The notes below the pieces were generated by a model. The model did no database searches. It saw nothing but the letters and a program-made list of their open reading frames with translations, and was not told the DNA's origin. Below, piece after piece: positions 1 to 9,004 of a stretch of 64,000 bases of DNA. The position numbers were made by a program, and so were the translations under genes. Source of the DNA: Streptomyces abyssomicinicus (GTDB lineage Bacteria > Actinomycetota > Actinomycetes > Streptomycetales > Streptomycetaceae); contig NZ_BBZI01000006.1 of assembly GCF_008974245.1 (NCBI RefSeq), positions 1,101,126-1,165,125 on the forward strand, in the 5' to 3' direction. How positions within the stretch are numbered: position 1 is the stretch's first letter; the number at the start of each line of letters is the position of its first letter.

Positions 1-2
1 AC

Positions 3-1043
3 GAACTCGCCCGGGTCCGCACCGCCGTCATCTGCGCGCCCGTCACCCGCGCGGCGGACGGCGGCCTGGACCTCACGGAGGTGGCCTCCGCCGGCCGCAC
101 CCTGGCCGCCCGGCTGCGCCCGCACACCACCGTGATCCTCGAGTCACCCGTCCACCCGGGCACCACCGACGGCTTCCTGCGCGACGTGCTGGAGCGGGGC
201 TCCGGACTGACGGCCGGCCGCGACTTCCACCTCGCCTACTCCCCCAGCCGCGTCGACCCCGGCAACCGCGCCTGGACGCCCGGCAACACCCCCACCGTCG
301 TGGGCGGCCTCACCCCCGCCTGCACCGAGTCGGCGATCGCCTTCTACTCCCGGATCACCGACCGCGTGGTGCGGGCCCGGGGCCTGCGCGAGGCGGAGAC
401 GGTGCAACTGCTGGAGACCAACTACCGGCACGTCAACATCGCCCTGGTCAACGAGATGGCGGTGCTCTGCCACGGCCTCGGCGTCGACCTCTGGGACGTC
501 ATCCGCTGCGCCGAGACCAAGCCGTTCGGATTCCAGGCGTTCCGCCCCGGCCCCGGCGTCGGCGGCCACGGCCTTCCCCGCGACCTGACCGAGCACTCCG
601 CCGGCCCCGACGGTCCCGCCCTGCGCATGGTCGAACTCGCCCGGCAGGTCAACGACGGCATGCCCCTGTACGTGGCCCGGCGGGCCGCCGCCCTCCTCAA
701 CGAGCACGGCAAGTCCGCGCGCGGCGCCCGGGTCCTGCTGCTCGGCGTCACCTACAAGCCCGACCTCGACGACGAGCGGAGCACCCCCGCCGAGGAGATC
801 GCCGTCCGGCTCGGTGAGCTGGGCGCCCAGGTCCTCTTCCACGACCCGTACATCGGGGAGTGGCGCGTTCGCGACCGCCCCGTGCCCCGCGCCGACTCCC
901 TCCACGAGGCCGCCGCCAACGCCGACCTCACCATCCTGCTCCAGCAGCACCGGGCCTACGACCTGCAGAGTCTGTCCGTGAAGGCCCAGCTCCTGCTGGA
1001 CACCCGGGGCGCCACACCCACCGGAGCGGCGCACCGGCTCTGA
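3..1043 (+). CDS. Nucleotide-sugar dehydrogenase family protein, 5' end outside window, probably inactive
   Basis: Resembles UDP-glucose/UDP-ManNAc-type dehydrogenases, which oxidise a sugar C6 to a uronic acid with NAD. The frame is open from the window edge and reads on into recognisable family sequence, so the true start lies upstream. Visible landmarks are ESPVHPGTTD, the dimer helix NYRHVNIALVNEMA, KPFGFQAFRPGPGVGG, RQVNDGMP, and a C-terminal domain with LLGVTYKPDLDDERSTP and HDPY. Two catalytic positions differ from the family: the cysteine of the GGHC(I/L)P motif is glycine (GGHGLPRD), and the lysine usual in AKLLEN is glutamine (VQLLET). The fold looks intact, so this may be a pseudo-enzyme or binding protein rather than a decayed gene. 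No partner glycan gene is visible downstream. Confidence 0.8.
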   Translation, partial: ELARVRTAVICAPVTRAADGGLDLTEVASAGRTLAARLRPHTTVILESPVHPGTTDGFLRDVLERGSGLTAGRDFHLAYSPSRVDPGNRAWTPGNTPTVVGGLTPACTESAIAFYSRITDRVVRARGLREAETVQLLETNYRHVNIALVNEMAVLCHGLGVDLWDVIRCAETKPFGFQAFRPGPGVGGHGLPRDLTEHSAGPDGPALRMVELARQVNDGMPLYVARRAAALLNEHGKSARGARVLLLGVTYKPDLDDERSTPAEEIAVRLGELGAQVLFHDPYIGEWRVRDRPVPRADSLHEAAANADLTILLQQHRAYDLQSLSVKAQLLLDTRGATPTGAAHRL

Positions 1044-1160
1044 CGACGCGGTACCCCACGGACGGGCGGACCACTGGCCGAAAACCGGCGAAGGCGGCGG
1101 GGCTCCACTGCTACTCTGCCCCTTCTTCGTACACCCGCTCGTACCAACGGGGGAACTGTC

Positions 1161-1760
1161 ATGACCCAACCAACGCCTCCTCAGCAGCCCGCCGAGGGCA
1201 ACCCGTACGCCGCCGCTCCCGGCGTCCCGCCCCAGGGCGCGCCCCAGGGTGGCCCTTACGGCGCGCCGCAGGGCGCGCCCCAGGGTGCGCCGCAGTACCC
1301 GGCCGCTCCGGCCTACACCGCGCCCGCCATCCCCGCGCTGCCCTCGGGCGGCAAGCTGGCGCTGGGCGCCGTGGCCGGTCTGGTCGCCGGTCTGGTGGCG
1401 GCCGTCGTCTACGGCATGATCATCGGCAAGGCCGAGGTGGAGATCGGCTACGCCGCGGTGGGCGTCGGCGCCCTCGTGGGCCTGGTGGCCGGCAAGATCG
1501 GCGGCGGCAACCCGGTGACCGGCGCGATCGCCGCGATCATCTCGCTGGGCGCCGTCTACCTCGGCCAGGTGATCGGCATCGCCGTCTTCGCGGCGGACAG
1601 CCCGCTGCTGCCGTACGACAGCTTCCTCCAGGTGCTGACGGAGGACTTCAGCTCCGTCCAGCAGGTGTGGAGCGAGCAGCTGGACGTCCTCAGCTTCCTC
1701 TTCCTCGCCCTGGGCGGCGCCGCGGCGTTCAGCGTCGCCAAGAAGGTCGGCAACGACTGA
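1161..1760 (+). CDS. Hypothetical proline/glutamine-rich membrane protein
   Basis: A 199-aa protein of unknown function. The first ~60 residues are a Pro/Gln/Ala-rich cytoplasmic tail with repeated QGAPQG and PYGAPQ units. Then come about four hydrophobic segments: a Gly/Ala-rich LALGAVAGLVAGLVAAVVYG, a second at VGVGALVGLVAG, a third at AIAAIISLGAVYLGQVIGIAV, and a last one near FLFLALGGAAAFSV. The start ATG follows a purine-rich AACGGGGGAA. This tail-plus-multispan form is common in streptomycete envelope proteins, but I recognise no domain. It is the last plus-strand gene before a strong terminator facing the guaB3-like gene. Confidence 0.75.
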   Translation: MTQPTPPQQPAEGNPYAAAPGVPPQGAPQGGPYGAPQGAPQGAPQYPAAPAYTAPAIPALPSGGKLALGAVAGLVAGLVAAVVYGMIIGKAEVEIGYAAVGVGALVGLVAGKIGGGNPVTGAIAAIISLGAVYLGQVIGIAVFAADSPLLPYDSFLQVLTEDFSSVQQVWSEQLDVLSFLFLALGGAAAFSVAKKVGND

Positions 1761-1774
1761 TCCGCACCCTGCGC

Positions 1775-1819
1775 CACGAGGGCCCGCCCACCGAAGCGAT
1801 CGGTGGGCGGGCCCTCGTG
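1775..1819. terminator. Bidirectional terminator
   Basis: Perfect 19-bp inverted repeat, CACGAGGGCCCGCCCACCG with its exact complement, loop AAGCGAT. It sits between two convergent genes and can end transcripts from both sides. Confidence 0.9.
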
Positions 1820-1833
1820 CGTGAGCGGTGCGG

Positions 1834-2958
1834 TCAGCGGCGGTGCTGGGAGTCCGCGACCGTCACCTCGACGCGCTGGAACTCCTTGAGCTCGCTGTAG
1901 CCGGTCGTGGCCATCGCCCGCTTGAGCGCGCCGAAGAAGTTCATCGATCCGTCCGGCGTGTGCGAGGGGCCGGTGAGGATCTCCTCCAGCGTGCCGACCG
2001 TGCCCAGCGCGACCTTCTTGCCGCGCGGCAGCTCGGCGTTGACCGCCTCCATGCCCCAGTGGTGGCCCTTGCCCGGCGCGTCGGTGGCGCGCGCCAGCGG
2101 GGAGCCGATCATCACGGAGTCCGCGCCGCAGGCGATCGCCTTCGGCAGGTCGCCGGACCAGCCCACGCCACCGTCGGCGATCACGTGCACGTAGCGGCCG
2201 CCGGACTCGTCCATGTAGTCCCGGCGGGCGGCCGCGACGTCGGCGACCGCGGTGGCCATCGGCACCTGGATGCCCAGCACGTTGCGGGTGGTGTGCGCGG
2301 CGCCGCCGCCGAAACCGACCAGCACGCCCGCCGCGCCGCTGCGCATCAGGTGCAGCGCCGCCGTGTAGGTGGCGCAGCCGCCCACGATCACCGGCACGTC
2401 CAGCTCGTAGATGAACTGCTTCAGGTTCAGCGGCTCCTGCGCGGAGGACACGTGCTCGGCGGACACCGTGGTGCCGCGGATCACGAAGATGTCGACGCCG
2501 GCGTCCACGACCGTCTTGGAGAACTCTGCGGTGCGCTGCGGGGAGAGCGCCGCGGCGGTCACCACACCGGCGTCGCGCACCTCCTTGATGCGCTGCCCGA
2601 TCAGCTCTTCCTTGATCGGGGCGGCGTAGATCTCCTGGAGGCGGCGGGTGGCCGCCTCGGCCGGCAGCCCGGCGATCTCGTCCAGCAGCGGCTGCGGGTC
2701 CTCGTAGCGGGTCCACAGGCCCTCGAGGTTGAGGACGCCGAGGCCGCCCATCTCGCCGATCCGGATGGCGGTGGCCGGGGAGACGACCGAGTCCATCGGC
2801 GCGGCCAGGAACGGCAGCTCGAAGCGGTAGGCGTCGATCTGCCAGGCGATCGAGACCTCCTGCGGGTCCCGCGTACGGCGGCTCGGGACGACGGCGATGT
2901 CGTCGAAGGCGTACGCCCGGCGGCCGCGCTTGCCGCGCCCGATCTCGATCTCAGTCAC
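1834..2958 (-). CDS. guaB3: GuaB3 family IMP dehydrogenase-related protein
   Basis: A 374-aa TIM-barrel protein of the IMPDH/GMP reductase superfamily, placed just downstream of true guaB as in other actinobacteria. It has the FDDIAVVPS N-terminus and the phosphate-binding ADGGVGWSGDLPKAIACGA stretch. It lacks the CBS pair that GuaB carries. The active-site loop that reads GPGSICTTR in GuaB is GFGGGAAHTTR here (residues 215-225), so His222 replaces the catalytic cysteine. From memory, mycobacterial GuaB3 also lacks it, so this is a family trait rather than decay. The exact reaction is unsettled to my knowledge. The start is GTG, with GAGGGAAAGG upstream. It could be co-transcribed with guaB only by reading through the intervening hairpin. 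Confidence 0.9.
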   Translation of the reverse strand: MTEIEIGRGKRGRRAYAFDDIAVVPSRRTRDPQEVSIAWQIDAYRFELPFLAAPMDSVVSPATAIRIGEMGGLGVLNLEGLWTRYEDPQPLLDEIAGLPAEAATRRLQEIYAAPIKEELIGQRIKEVRDAGVVTAAALSPQRTAEFSKTVVDAGVDIFVIRGTTVSAEHVSSAQEPLNLKQFIYELDVPVIVGGCATYTAALHLMRSGAAGVLVGFGGGAAHTTRNVLGIQVPMATAVADVAAARRDYMDESGGRYVHVIADGGVGWSGDLPKAIACGADSVMIGSPLARATDAPGKGHHWGMEAVNAELPRGKKVALGTVGTLEEILTGPSHTPDGSMNFFGALKRAMATTGYSELKEFQRVEVTVADSQHRR

Positions 2959-3018
2959 GTCTGTGGCCTTTCCCTCTGCTTGTCAGGCGTCATCCAGTAT
3001 CACCGACGCCCATGACGA

Positions 3019-3047
3019 GGGCGGCCCCGCACTCCGCGGGGCCGCCC
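3019..3047 (-). terminator. Terminator after guaB
   Basis: Perfect 12-bp stem GGGCGGCCCCGC / GCGGGGCCGCCC with loop ACTCC, about 25 nt past the guaB stop and before the guaB3-like start. Confidence 0.8.
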
Positions 3048-3072
3048 TGCTGCGTGTCTTTCGTGCTTCCCG

Positions 3073-4620
<1,548 letters not shown>

Positions 4621-4719
4621 CTAACGGGATCCAGGGGTCCGGCATTCCACCATTCGTGGGCGCGGCGGGTGACGCACCGGCTCCGCGTTCGGTTACCGGC
4701 TGTGACCGGAGGCCGGGCC

Positions 4720-4739
4720 GGGAGGCGCGGACGCCTCCC
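4720..4739 (-). terminator. Terminator after the sigma factor gene
   Basis: Perfect 8-bp stem GGGAGGCG / CGCCTCCC with loop CGGA, about 65 nt past the stop of the sigma-factor gene and upstream of the guaB start. The stem is short but entirely GC-rich. Confidence 0.55.
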
Positions 4740-4802
4740 CGCTGGGGCACGGACGCCCTGGTGGCCGGTAATCGCCGCTCCGTCCGTCGCGCGCAGTGAC
4801 GG

Positions 4803-5378
4803 TCACTGCTCGGCGAGCGCCCTCAGGCGGCTCAGCGCACGGTGCTGGGCGACCCGTACGGCACCGGGTGACATTCCCAACATCTGGCCGGTTTCCTCCG
4901 CCGTGAGACCGACGGCGATGCGGAGCAGCAGCAGTTCGCGCTGGTTCTCCGGGAGGTTGGCCAGCAGCTTCTTCGCCCACTCCGCGTCACTGCTGAGCAG
5001 GGCCCGCTCCTCGGGGCCGAGCGAGTCGTCGGGCCGCTCGGGCATCTCGTCGGAGGGCACCGCCGTGGAACCGGGGTGGCGCATGGCGGCGCGCTGCAGG
5101 TCGGCGACCTTGTGCGCGGCGATGGCGCAGACGAACGCCTCGAAGGGCCGGCCGGTGTCCCGGTAGCGCGGCAGGGCCAGCAGGACCGCCACGCAGACCT
5201 CCTGCGCCAGGTCCTCCACGAAGTGGCGGGCGTCGCCGGGGAGCCGGGACAGCCGGGTGCGGCAGTACCGCAACGCCAGCGGATGCACCCGGGCCAGCAG
5301 GTCGTGCGTCGCCTGTTCGTCCCCGTCGACCGCACGACGGACGAGGGCACCGATCACCGTCGTCTCGTCGTCGCGCAT
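4803..5378 (-). CDS. shbA: ECF-like RNA polymerase sigma factor, ShbA type
   Basis: A group-4-type sigma factor of 191 aa. Region 2 is [20 protein letters not shown], leading into [31 protein letters not shown]. Region 4 is [47 protein letters not shown], a clear helix-turn-helix. It closely resembles ShbA, reported in S. griseus to drive transcription of the principal sigma gene hrdB; this is from memory. The frame stays open to 5630, with ATGs at 5468 and 5378. I chose MRDDETT at 5378 because codons between the two have many A/T third positions, unlike coding DNA here. GGAG lies close upstream. No anti-sigma gene is adjacent. bldM lies upstream on the same strand. Confidence 0.88.
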   Translation of the reverse strand: MRDDETTVIGALVRRAVDGDEQATHDLLARVHPLALRYCRTRLSRLPGDARHFVEDLAQEVCVAVLLALPRYRDTGRPFEAFVCAIAAHKVADLQRAAMRHPGSTAVPSDEMPERPDDSLGPEERALLSSDAEWAKKLLANLPENQRELLLLRIAVGLTAEETGQMLGMSPGAVRVAQHRALSRLRALAEQ

Positions 5379-5671
5379 CGCTCCATGGTGCCCTGGAGCC
5401 TGCGAGACGGGTCCGCCGTGCCCCTGGTTGTGCACCGAAGCGTTATGAGCAGGTGCGCCGGCACTCATCTCCTGCGCCCTCCCCTTCCGCTCGACCGACT
5501 CGTCCCCGAGAACTCCACACCTCAAGGATGCGGCATCCGCGGCGAAACGAGCATCGGGCACCCGTCGGGAGGTTCTGACGTCTCCGTCACAGGTGCGGCA
5601 GGCGGGGTCCTCCGGAGGGCTCTCCGGCACCCCGCCCTGACGCAGTCATCGAGGCGACCCACGAGCGGGTC

Positions 5672-6283
5672 CTACCGGACCAGGCCCCACCGGAACCCGA
5701 GCGCCACGGCGTGCGCCCGGTCCGAGGCGCCGAGCTTCTTGAAGAGCCGGCGGGCATGGGTCTTGACCGTGTCCTCGGAGAGGAACAGCTCACGGCCGAT
5801 CTCCGCGTTGGAGCGGCCGTGGCTCATGCCCTCCAGGACCTGGATCTCGCGGGCCGTGAGCGTGGGCGCGGCGCCCATCTCGGCGGAGCGCAGACGGCGA
5901 GGGGCGAGCCGCCACGTCGGATCGGCCAGGGCCTGCGTCACCGTGGCGCGCAGTTCCGCCCGGGAGGCGTCCTTGTGCAGGTAGCCGCGGGCACCGGCGG
6001 CGACGGCGAGCGCCACGCCGTCCAGGTCCTCGGCGACGGTGAGCATGATGATGCGGGCCCCGGGGTCGGCGGAGAGGAGGCGGCGGACCGTCTCGACACC
6101 GCCCAGGCCGGGCATGCGGACGTCCATGAGGATGAGGTCCGAGCGGTCGGCGCCCCAGCGGCGGAGGACTTCCTCGCCGTTGGCCGCCGTCGTCACACGC
6201 TCGACGCCGGGCACGGTCGCGACCGCGCGGCGGAGCGCCTCTCGGGCAAGCGGGGAGTCGTCGCAGACGAGGACGGAAGTCAT
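5672..6283 (-). CDS. bldM: Response regulator BldM
   Basis: Developmental transcription factor needed for aerial hyphae and sporulation in Streptomyces. It has 203 aa. The receiver domain (1-120) shows VLVCDDS, Asp54 in LILMDVRMPG, and Lys104 in YLHKDAS. The C-terminal LuxR-type HTH reads LTAREIQVLEGMSHGRSNAEIGRELFLSEDTVKTHARRLFKKLG. From the literature as I recall it, BldM works as an atypical regulator that does not need Asp54 phosphorylation, acting as a homodimer on early genes and with WhiI on late ones. No sensor kinase is next to it, in line with an orphan regulator. It is divergent from whiD across a 403-bp AT-richer region that holds a sigma-BldN-like promoter. Confidence 0.97.
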   Translation of the reverse strand: MTSVLVCDDSPLAREALRRAVATVPGVERVTTAANGEEVLRRWGADRSDLILMDVRMPGLGGVETVRRLLSADPGARIIMLTVAEDLDGVALAVAAGARGYLHKDASRAELRATVTQALADPTWRLAPRRLRSAEMGAAPTLTAREIQVLEGMSHGRSNAEIGRELFLSEDTVKTHARRLFKKLGASDRAHAVALGFRWGLVR

Positions 6284-6417
6284 GACCGCCCTCCGCAGCT
6301 GATGCGCGTCACCTTGAGCCTCCAGGCTGGTACGAAATCGTCACCTGTGCGGTCGATCCTTCGTGGGCCTCTCGGATCATCCACCCGAGCGCTTGTTCCG
6401 TCGACCGCCTCGCCCTC

Positions 6418-6445
6418 TCAACGACGGTCACTCGAAAGAGTTACG
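6418..6445 (-). promoter_or_regulatory. Sigma-BldN-type promoter of bldM
   Basis: On the minus strand the sequence reads CGTAAC, exactly 16 nt, then CGTTGA, about 135 nt before the bldM start. This matches the BldN/AdsA promoter consensus as I remember it. bldM transcription from one promoter is known to depend on BldN. Confidence 0.75.
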
Positions 6446-6573
6446 GGGAGAAAGGCCGCCTTCAGCACTCTACGTGAGGGGGTCATCACCTCACAGTGAC
6501 TCACAGCATGCACACAAGCTTTCCCCATGGCCTCTGACCCGATTGGTCCCTTTTCTTCCGTTTTGCTGGTGTC

Positions 6574-6603
6574 TGTGACTAGATTCGCAATGAGTCATAT
6601 TTT
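6574..6603 (+). promoter_or_regulatory. Possible whiD promoter
   Basis: TGTGAC, 18 nt, TATTTT, about 83 nt upstream of the whiD start, in the most AT-rich stretch of the bldM-whiD divergent region. The match is modest, and other promoters may lie in this 403-bp gap. Confidence 0.3.
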
Positions 6604-6686
6604 CATCTCCTTAGATCGTTCGTAGATCTTCATTGATCGCGGGTACGCGGTCGCCGAACCGGCAACCAGCACCAAGGGGACACGCC

Positions 6687-7163
6687 ATGGCTGATTTCTC
6701 CCGCCTTCCCGGCCCTAACGCGGATCTGTGGGACTGGCAGCTCCACGCCGCCTGCCGAGGAGTCGACAGTTCGCTGTTCTTCCATCCGGAGGGTGAACGC
6801 GGGGCGGCGCGCAGCGCCCGCGAGAACTCGGCCAAGGAGGTGTGCATGCGGTGCCCGGTCCGGGCCGAGTGCGCCGCCCACGCGCTGGCGGTGCGCGAGC
6901 CGTACGGGGTGTGGGGCGGGCTCACCGAGGACGAACGCGAGGAACTGATGGGGCGGGCGCGGCACCGCCTGGTCCCCGTGCCGGACCGGGGCGGCCACCG
7001 CGACCGCGACGAGGGGCACGGGGCGAGTGCCGCGCACGGCACGCAGAGGATGAACGGCGTCCACAGCGTGTCCGGGAGGCCGGACGGCATGGACGGCATC
7101 GATGGCATGGGCGGCATGGGCGGCATGGATGACATCGACGGCATGCACGGCGCCGACGAGTGA
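6687..7163 (+). CDS. whiD: Transcription factor WhiD (WhiB-like, 4Fe-4S)
   Basis: A Wbl protein required for late sporulation and septation. It binds a 4Fe-4S cluster through Cys23, Cys53, Cys56 and Cys62, all present. The GVWGG turn (residues 75-79) that contacts region 4 of the principal sigma factor is intact. The start ATG follows AAGGGGA at good spacing. The first ~95 residues match WhiD closely. The protein is 158 aa, against about 112 as I recall for S. coelicolor WhiD. The extra length is a His/Asp/Arg-rich stretch followed by a Met/Gly/Asp repeat (GMDGIDGMGGMGGMDDIDGM). The tail comes from a repetitive DNA tract, so it is probably a recent low-complexity extension rather than a domain. 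Confidence 0.97.
   Translation: MADFSRLPGPNADLWDWQLHAACRGVDSSLFFHPEGERGAARSARENSAKEVCMRCPVRAECAAHALAVREPYGVWGGLTEDEREELMGRARHRLVPVPDRGGHRDRDEGHGASAAHGTQRMNGVHSVSGRPDGMDGIDGMGGMGGMDDIDGMHGADE
7085..7150 (+). repeat. Imperfect GGCATGGAC/GGCATCGAT repeat within whiD
   Basis: Repeated 6-9 nt units (GGCATG, GACGGCATC, GGCGGCATG) encode the Met/Gly/Asp-rich tail of WhiD. Confidence 0.8.
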
Positions 7164-7267
7164 AACGTTTCTCCTGAGCGCCGGGCCTCGTACCGGGCGA
7201 CCATCGCGCGACCACCGCACGCCACCGCACGAAGCCCGGGCGGTGACCGGGCGGCGAGGGCCGGGCC

Positions 7268-8179
7268 TCAGACGCGGGCGGCCGCCGCACGCTCCAGCTG
7301 GCGGAGGGTGGCCGCGACGGCGGGAACCTGCTCGAGGTCGGTGAGGGTGAGGGCGACCACCTCGCGCCGCACCGCCGGCTCCACGCGGACCTCGCGAACG
7401 CCCCGCCCCCGCACCGCCTCCACCGCCAGCCGGGGGAGCACGGCCACCCCGAGTCCGGCGCCGACCAGCCCGACCACCGCCGGGTAGTCGTCCGTCGCGA
7501 AGTCGATCCGCGGCGTGAACCCTGCCTCCGCGCACACCTGCACCAGCTGCCCGCGGCACCGCGGACAGCCCGCGATCCAGGGCTCCTCGGCCAGCTCCCC
7601 GATCCCGACCGACTCGGCGGACGCCAGCCGGTGCCCCTGCGGCACCAGCCCCACCAGCCGGTCGCTCAGCAGCGGCCGCACCACCAGGTCGTCCCACTCC
7701 TGCGACTCCGCGGAGCCCGCCGCGCCGCCGTACCGGAAGGCCAGCGCCACGTCGCAGTCACCGGCGCGGAGCATCTCCACCGAACGCGGCGGCTCCGCCT
7801 CCTCCAGCGACACCTGGGTGCCGGGGTGCTCGGCGCGCAGCGCGGCCAGGGCGGTCGGCACCAGCGTGGAGCTGCCGCTCGGGAAGGACACCAGCCGGAC
7901 CCGGCCGGCGCGCAGCCCGGCGATCGCGGCGACCTCCTCCTCCGCGGCGGTCAGCCCGGCGAGGATGCCCGCGGCGTGCCGCACCAGCGCCTCACCCGCC
8001 TGGGTGAGGCGCATGCCGCGCCCGGCGCGGACGATCAGCGGCGTACCGGCCGAGGCCTCCAGCGCCTTCATCTGCTGGCTGACGGCCGGCTGGGTGCAGC
8101 CCAGCTCACGGGCCGCCGCGGAGAACGAGCCGGTGGTGGCCACGGCGCGCAGGACACGGAGATGACGAGCCTCGATCAC
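7268..8179 (-). CDS. LysR family transcriptional regulator
   Basis: A 303-aa LysR-type regulator. The N-terminal winged HTH is ARHLRVLRAVATTGSFSAAARELGCTQPAVSQQMKALE (about residues 3-40). The rest is a periplasmic-binding-like effector domain, with VRLVSFPSGSSTLVPTAL starting it. CPRC in the effector domain (WIAGCPRCRGQ) is a notable pair of cysteines that might be redox- or metal-sensitive; that is inference. I chose GTG at 8179 over the ATG at 8191 because a TATGCT hexamer lies exactly 7 nt before the GTG and no ribosome site serves the ATG. It is divergent from the MOSC gene 94 bp away, so that gene is a candidate target. Confidence 0.9.
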   Translation of the reverse strand: MIEARHLRVLRAVATTGSFSAAARELGCTQPAVSQQMKALEASAGTPLIVRAGRGMRLTQAGEALVRHAAGILAGLTAAEEEVAAIAGLRAGRVRLVSFPSGSSTLVPTALAALRAEHPGTQVSLEEAEPPRSVEMLRAGDCDVALAFRYGGAAGSAESQEWDDLVVRPLLSDRLVGLVPQGHRLASAESVGIGELAEEPWIAGCPRCRGQLVQVCAEAGFTPRIDFATDDYPAVVGLVGAGLGVAVLPRLAVEAVRGRGVREVRVEPAVRREVVALTLTDLEQVPAVAATLRQLERAAAARV

Positions 8180-8186
8180 CCTGCCC

Positions 8187-8192
8187 AGCATA
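8187..8192 (-). promoter_or_regulatory. -10 element, leaderless LysR gene
   Basis: TATGCT on the minus strand, 7 nt before the GTG start codon, so the transcript would begin at or next to the start codon. Confidence 0.5.
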
Positions 8193-8260
8193 GGTCAGCC
8201 CATAAGTGAGGCTTGTACCGGAAAGAAGAATATCGACTCCCGCTTTGACCACGGCGCCGC

Positions 8261-8266
8261 TACCGT
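8261..8266 (+). promoter_or_regulatory. -10 element, leaderless MOSC gene
   Basis: TACCGT 7 nt before the ATG, with no Shine-Dalgarno sequence at normal spacing. Confidence 0.5.
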
Positions 8267-8273
8267 GCCAGGT

Positions 8274-8942
8274 ATGAAGGTGCTCTCACTCAACCTCGCC
8301 ACCGCCGCCGTCGTGCCGTACACCAGCCAGCGCGACGGCCTCACCGGCATCGACAAGCGCCCGGTGGACGGTCCCGTCCGGGTCTTCGCCCCCGGCCCCA
8401 AGGGCACCGGAGGCAGCGGCATGACCGGTGACGCGGTCTGCCACACCCGCCATCACGGCGGCGACGACCAGGCGGTCTACGCGTTCGCCCGCGAGGACCT
8501 GGACGAGTGGGAGCGCGAGCTCGGCCGGCCGCTGCGCAACGGCGTCTTCGGCGAGAACCTCACCACCTCCGGCCTCGACGTCTCCGGCGCCCGCATCGGC
8601 GAGCGGTGGCGCATCGGCCCCGAGGTGGTCCTCCAGGTCACCTCGCCGCGCATCCCGTGCGGAACCTTCCAGGGCCATCTGGGCGAGCCCCGGTGGGTGA
8701 AGCGGTTCACCGCCAAGGGGGCGCCCGGCGCCTACCTGCGGGTGGTCACCCCCGGCGAGATCCGTGCCGGCGACGCCGTCGAGGTCGTCCGCCGTCCGGA
8801 CCACGACATCACGATCGCCCTCTCCTTCCGCGCCCTGACCCTGGAGCGCGGGCTGCTGCCCCGCCTCCTGGAGGCGGGCGACGACCTCCCGGAGGAGGAG
8901 CGCGCGACCGTCCACACGTTCCTCGCGGGCCGCCCGTCCTGA
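8274..8942 (+). CDS. MOSC domain-containing protein (YiiM-like)
   Basis: A 222-aa single-domain MOSC protein. MOSC proteins bind molybdenum cofactor. The YiiM group is linked to detoxifying N-hydroxylated bases. Visible motifs are HHGGDDQAVYAFAREDLDEWE, FGENLTTSGLDV, RIGERWRIG, and the key cysteine in SPRIPCGTFQGHL. The ATG at 8274 is preferred over an in-frame ATG three codons upstream because of the leaderless promoter geometry. The product is cytoplasmic with no signal sequence. It is divergent from the LysR gene, which may control it. Confidence 0.9.
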   Translation: MKVLSLNLATAAVVPYTSQRDGLTGIDKRPVDGPVRVFAPGPKGTGGSGMTGDAVCHTRHHGGDDQAVYAFAREDLDEWERELGRPLRNGVFGENLTTSGLDVSGARIGERWRIGPEVVLQVTSPRIPCGTFQGHLGEPRWVKRFTAKGAPGAYLRVVTPGEIRAGDAVEVVRRPDHDITIALSFRALTLERGLLPRLLEAGDDLPEEERATVHTFLAGRPS

Positions 8943-8992
8943 CGCGCGGTTCCACCCTGCGGCCCCACCTCCCCCACGCGTCCCGGCCTGCT

Positions 8993-8998
8993 TAATCT
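8993..8998 (+). promoter_or_regulatory. -10 element, leaderless SDR gene
   Basis: TAATCT 6 nt before the ATG of the short-chain dehydrogenase gene. Confidence 0.5.
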
Positions 8999-9004
8999 GA
9001 CCCC

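Noticed and set aside
144..1169. Long minus-strand reading frame over the dehydrogenase gene
   Set aside because: Antisense shadow caused by high GC; low-complexity Gly/Val/Ala product and the plus strand has clear family motifs.
5379..5468. Upstream ATG (5468) as start of the sigma factor
   Set aside because: Codons between 5468 and 5378 have many A/T third positions and low-complexity residues; GGAG lies too close to the ATG. Still possible, so noted.
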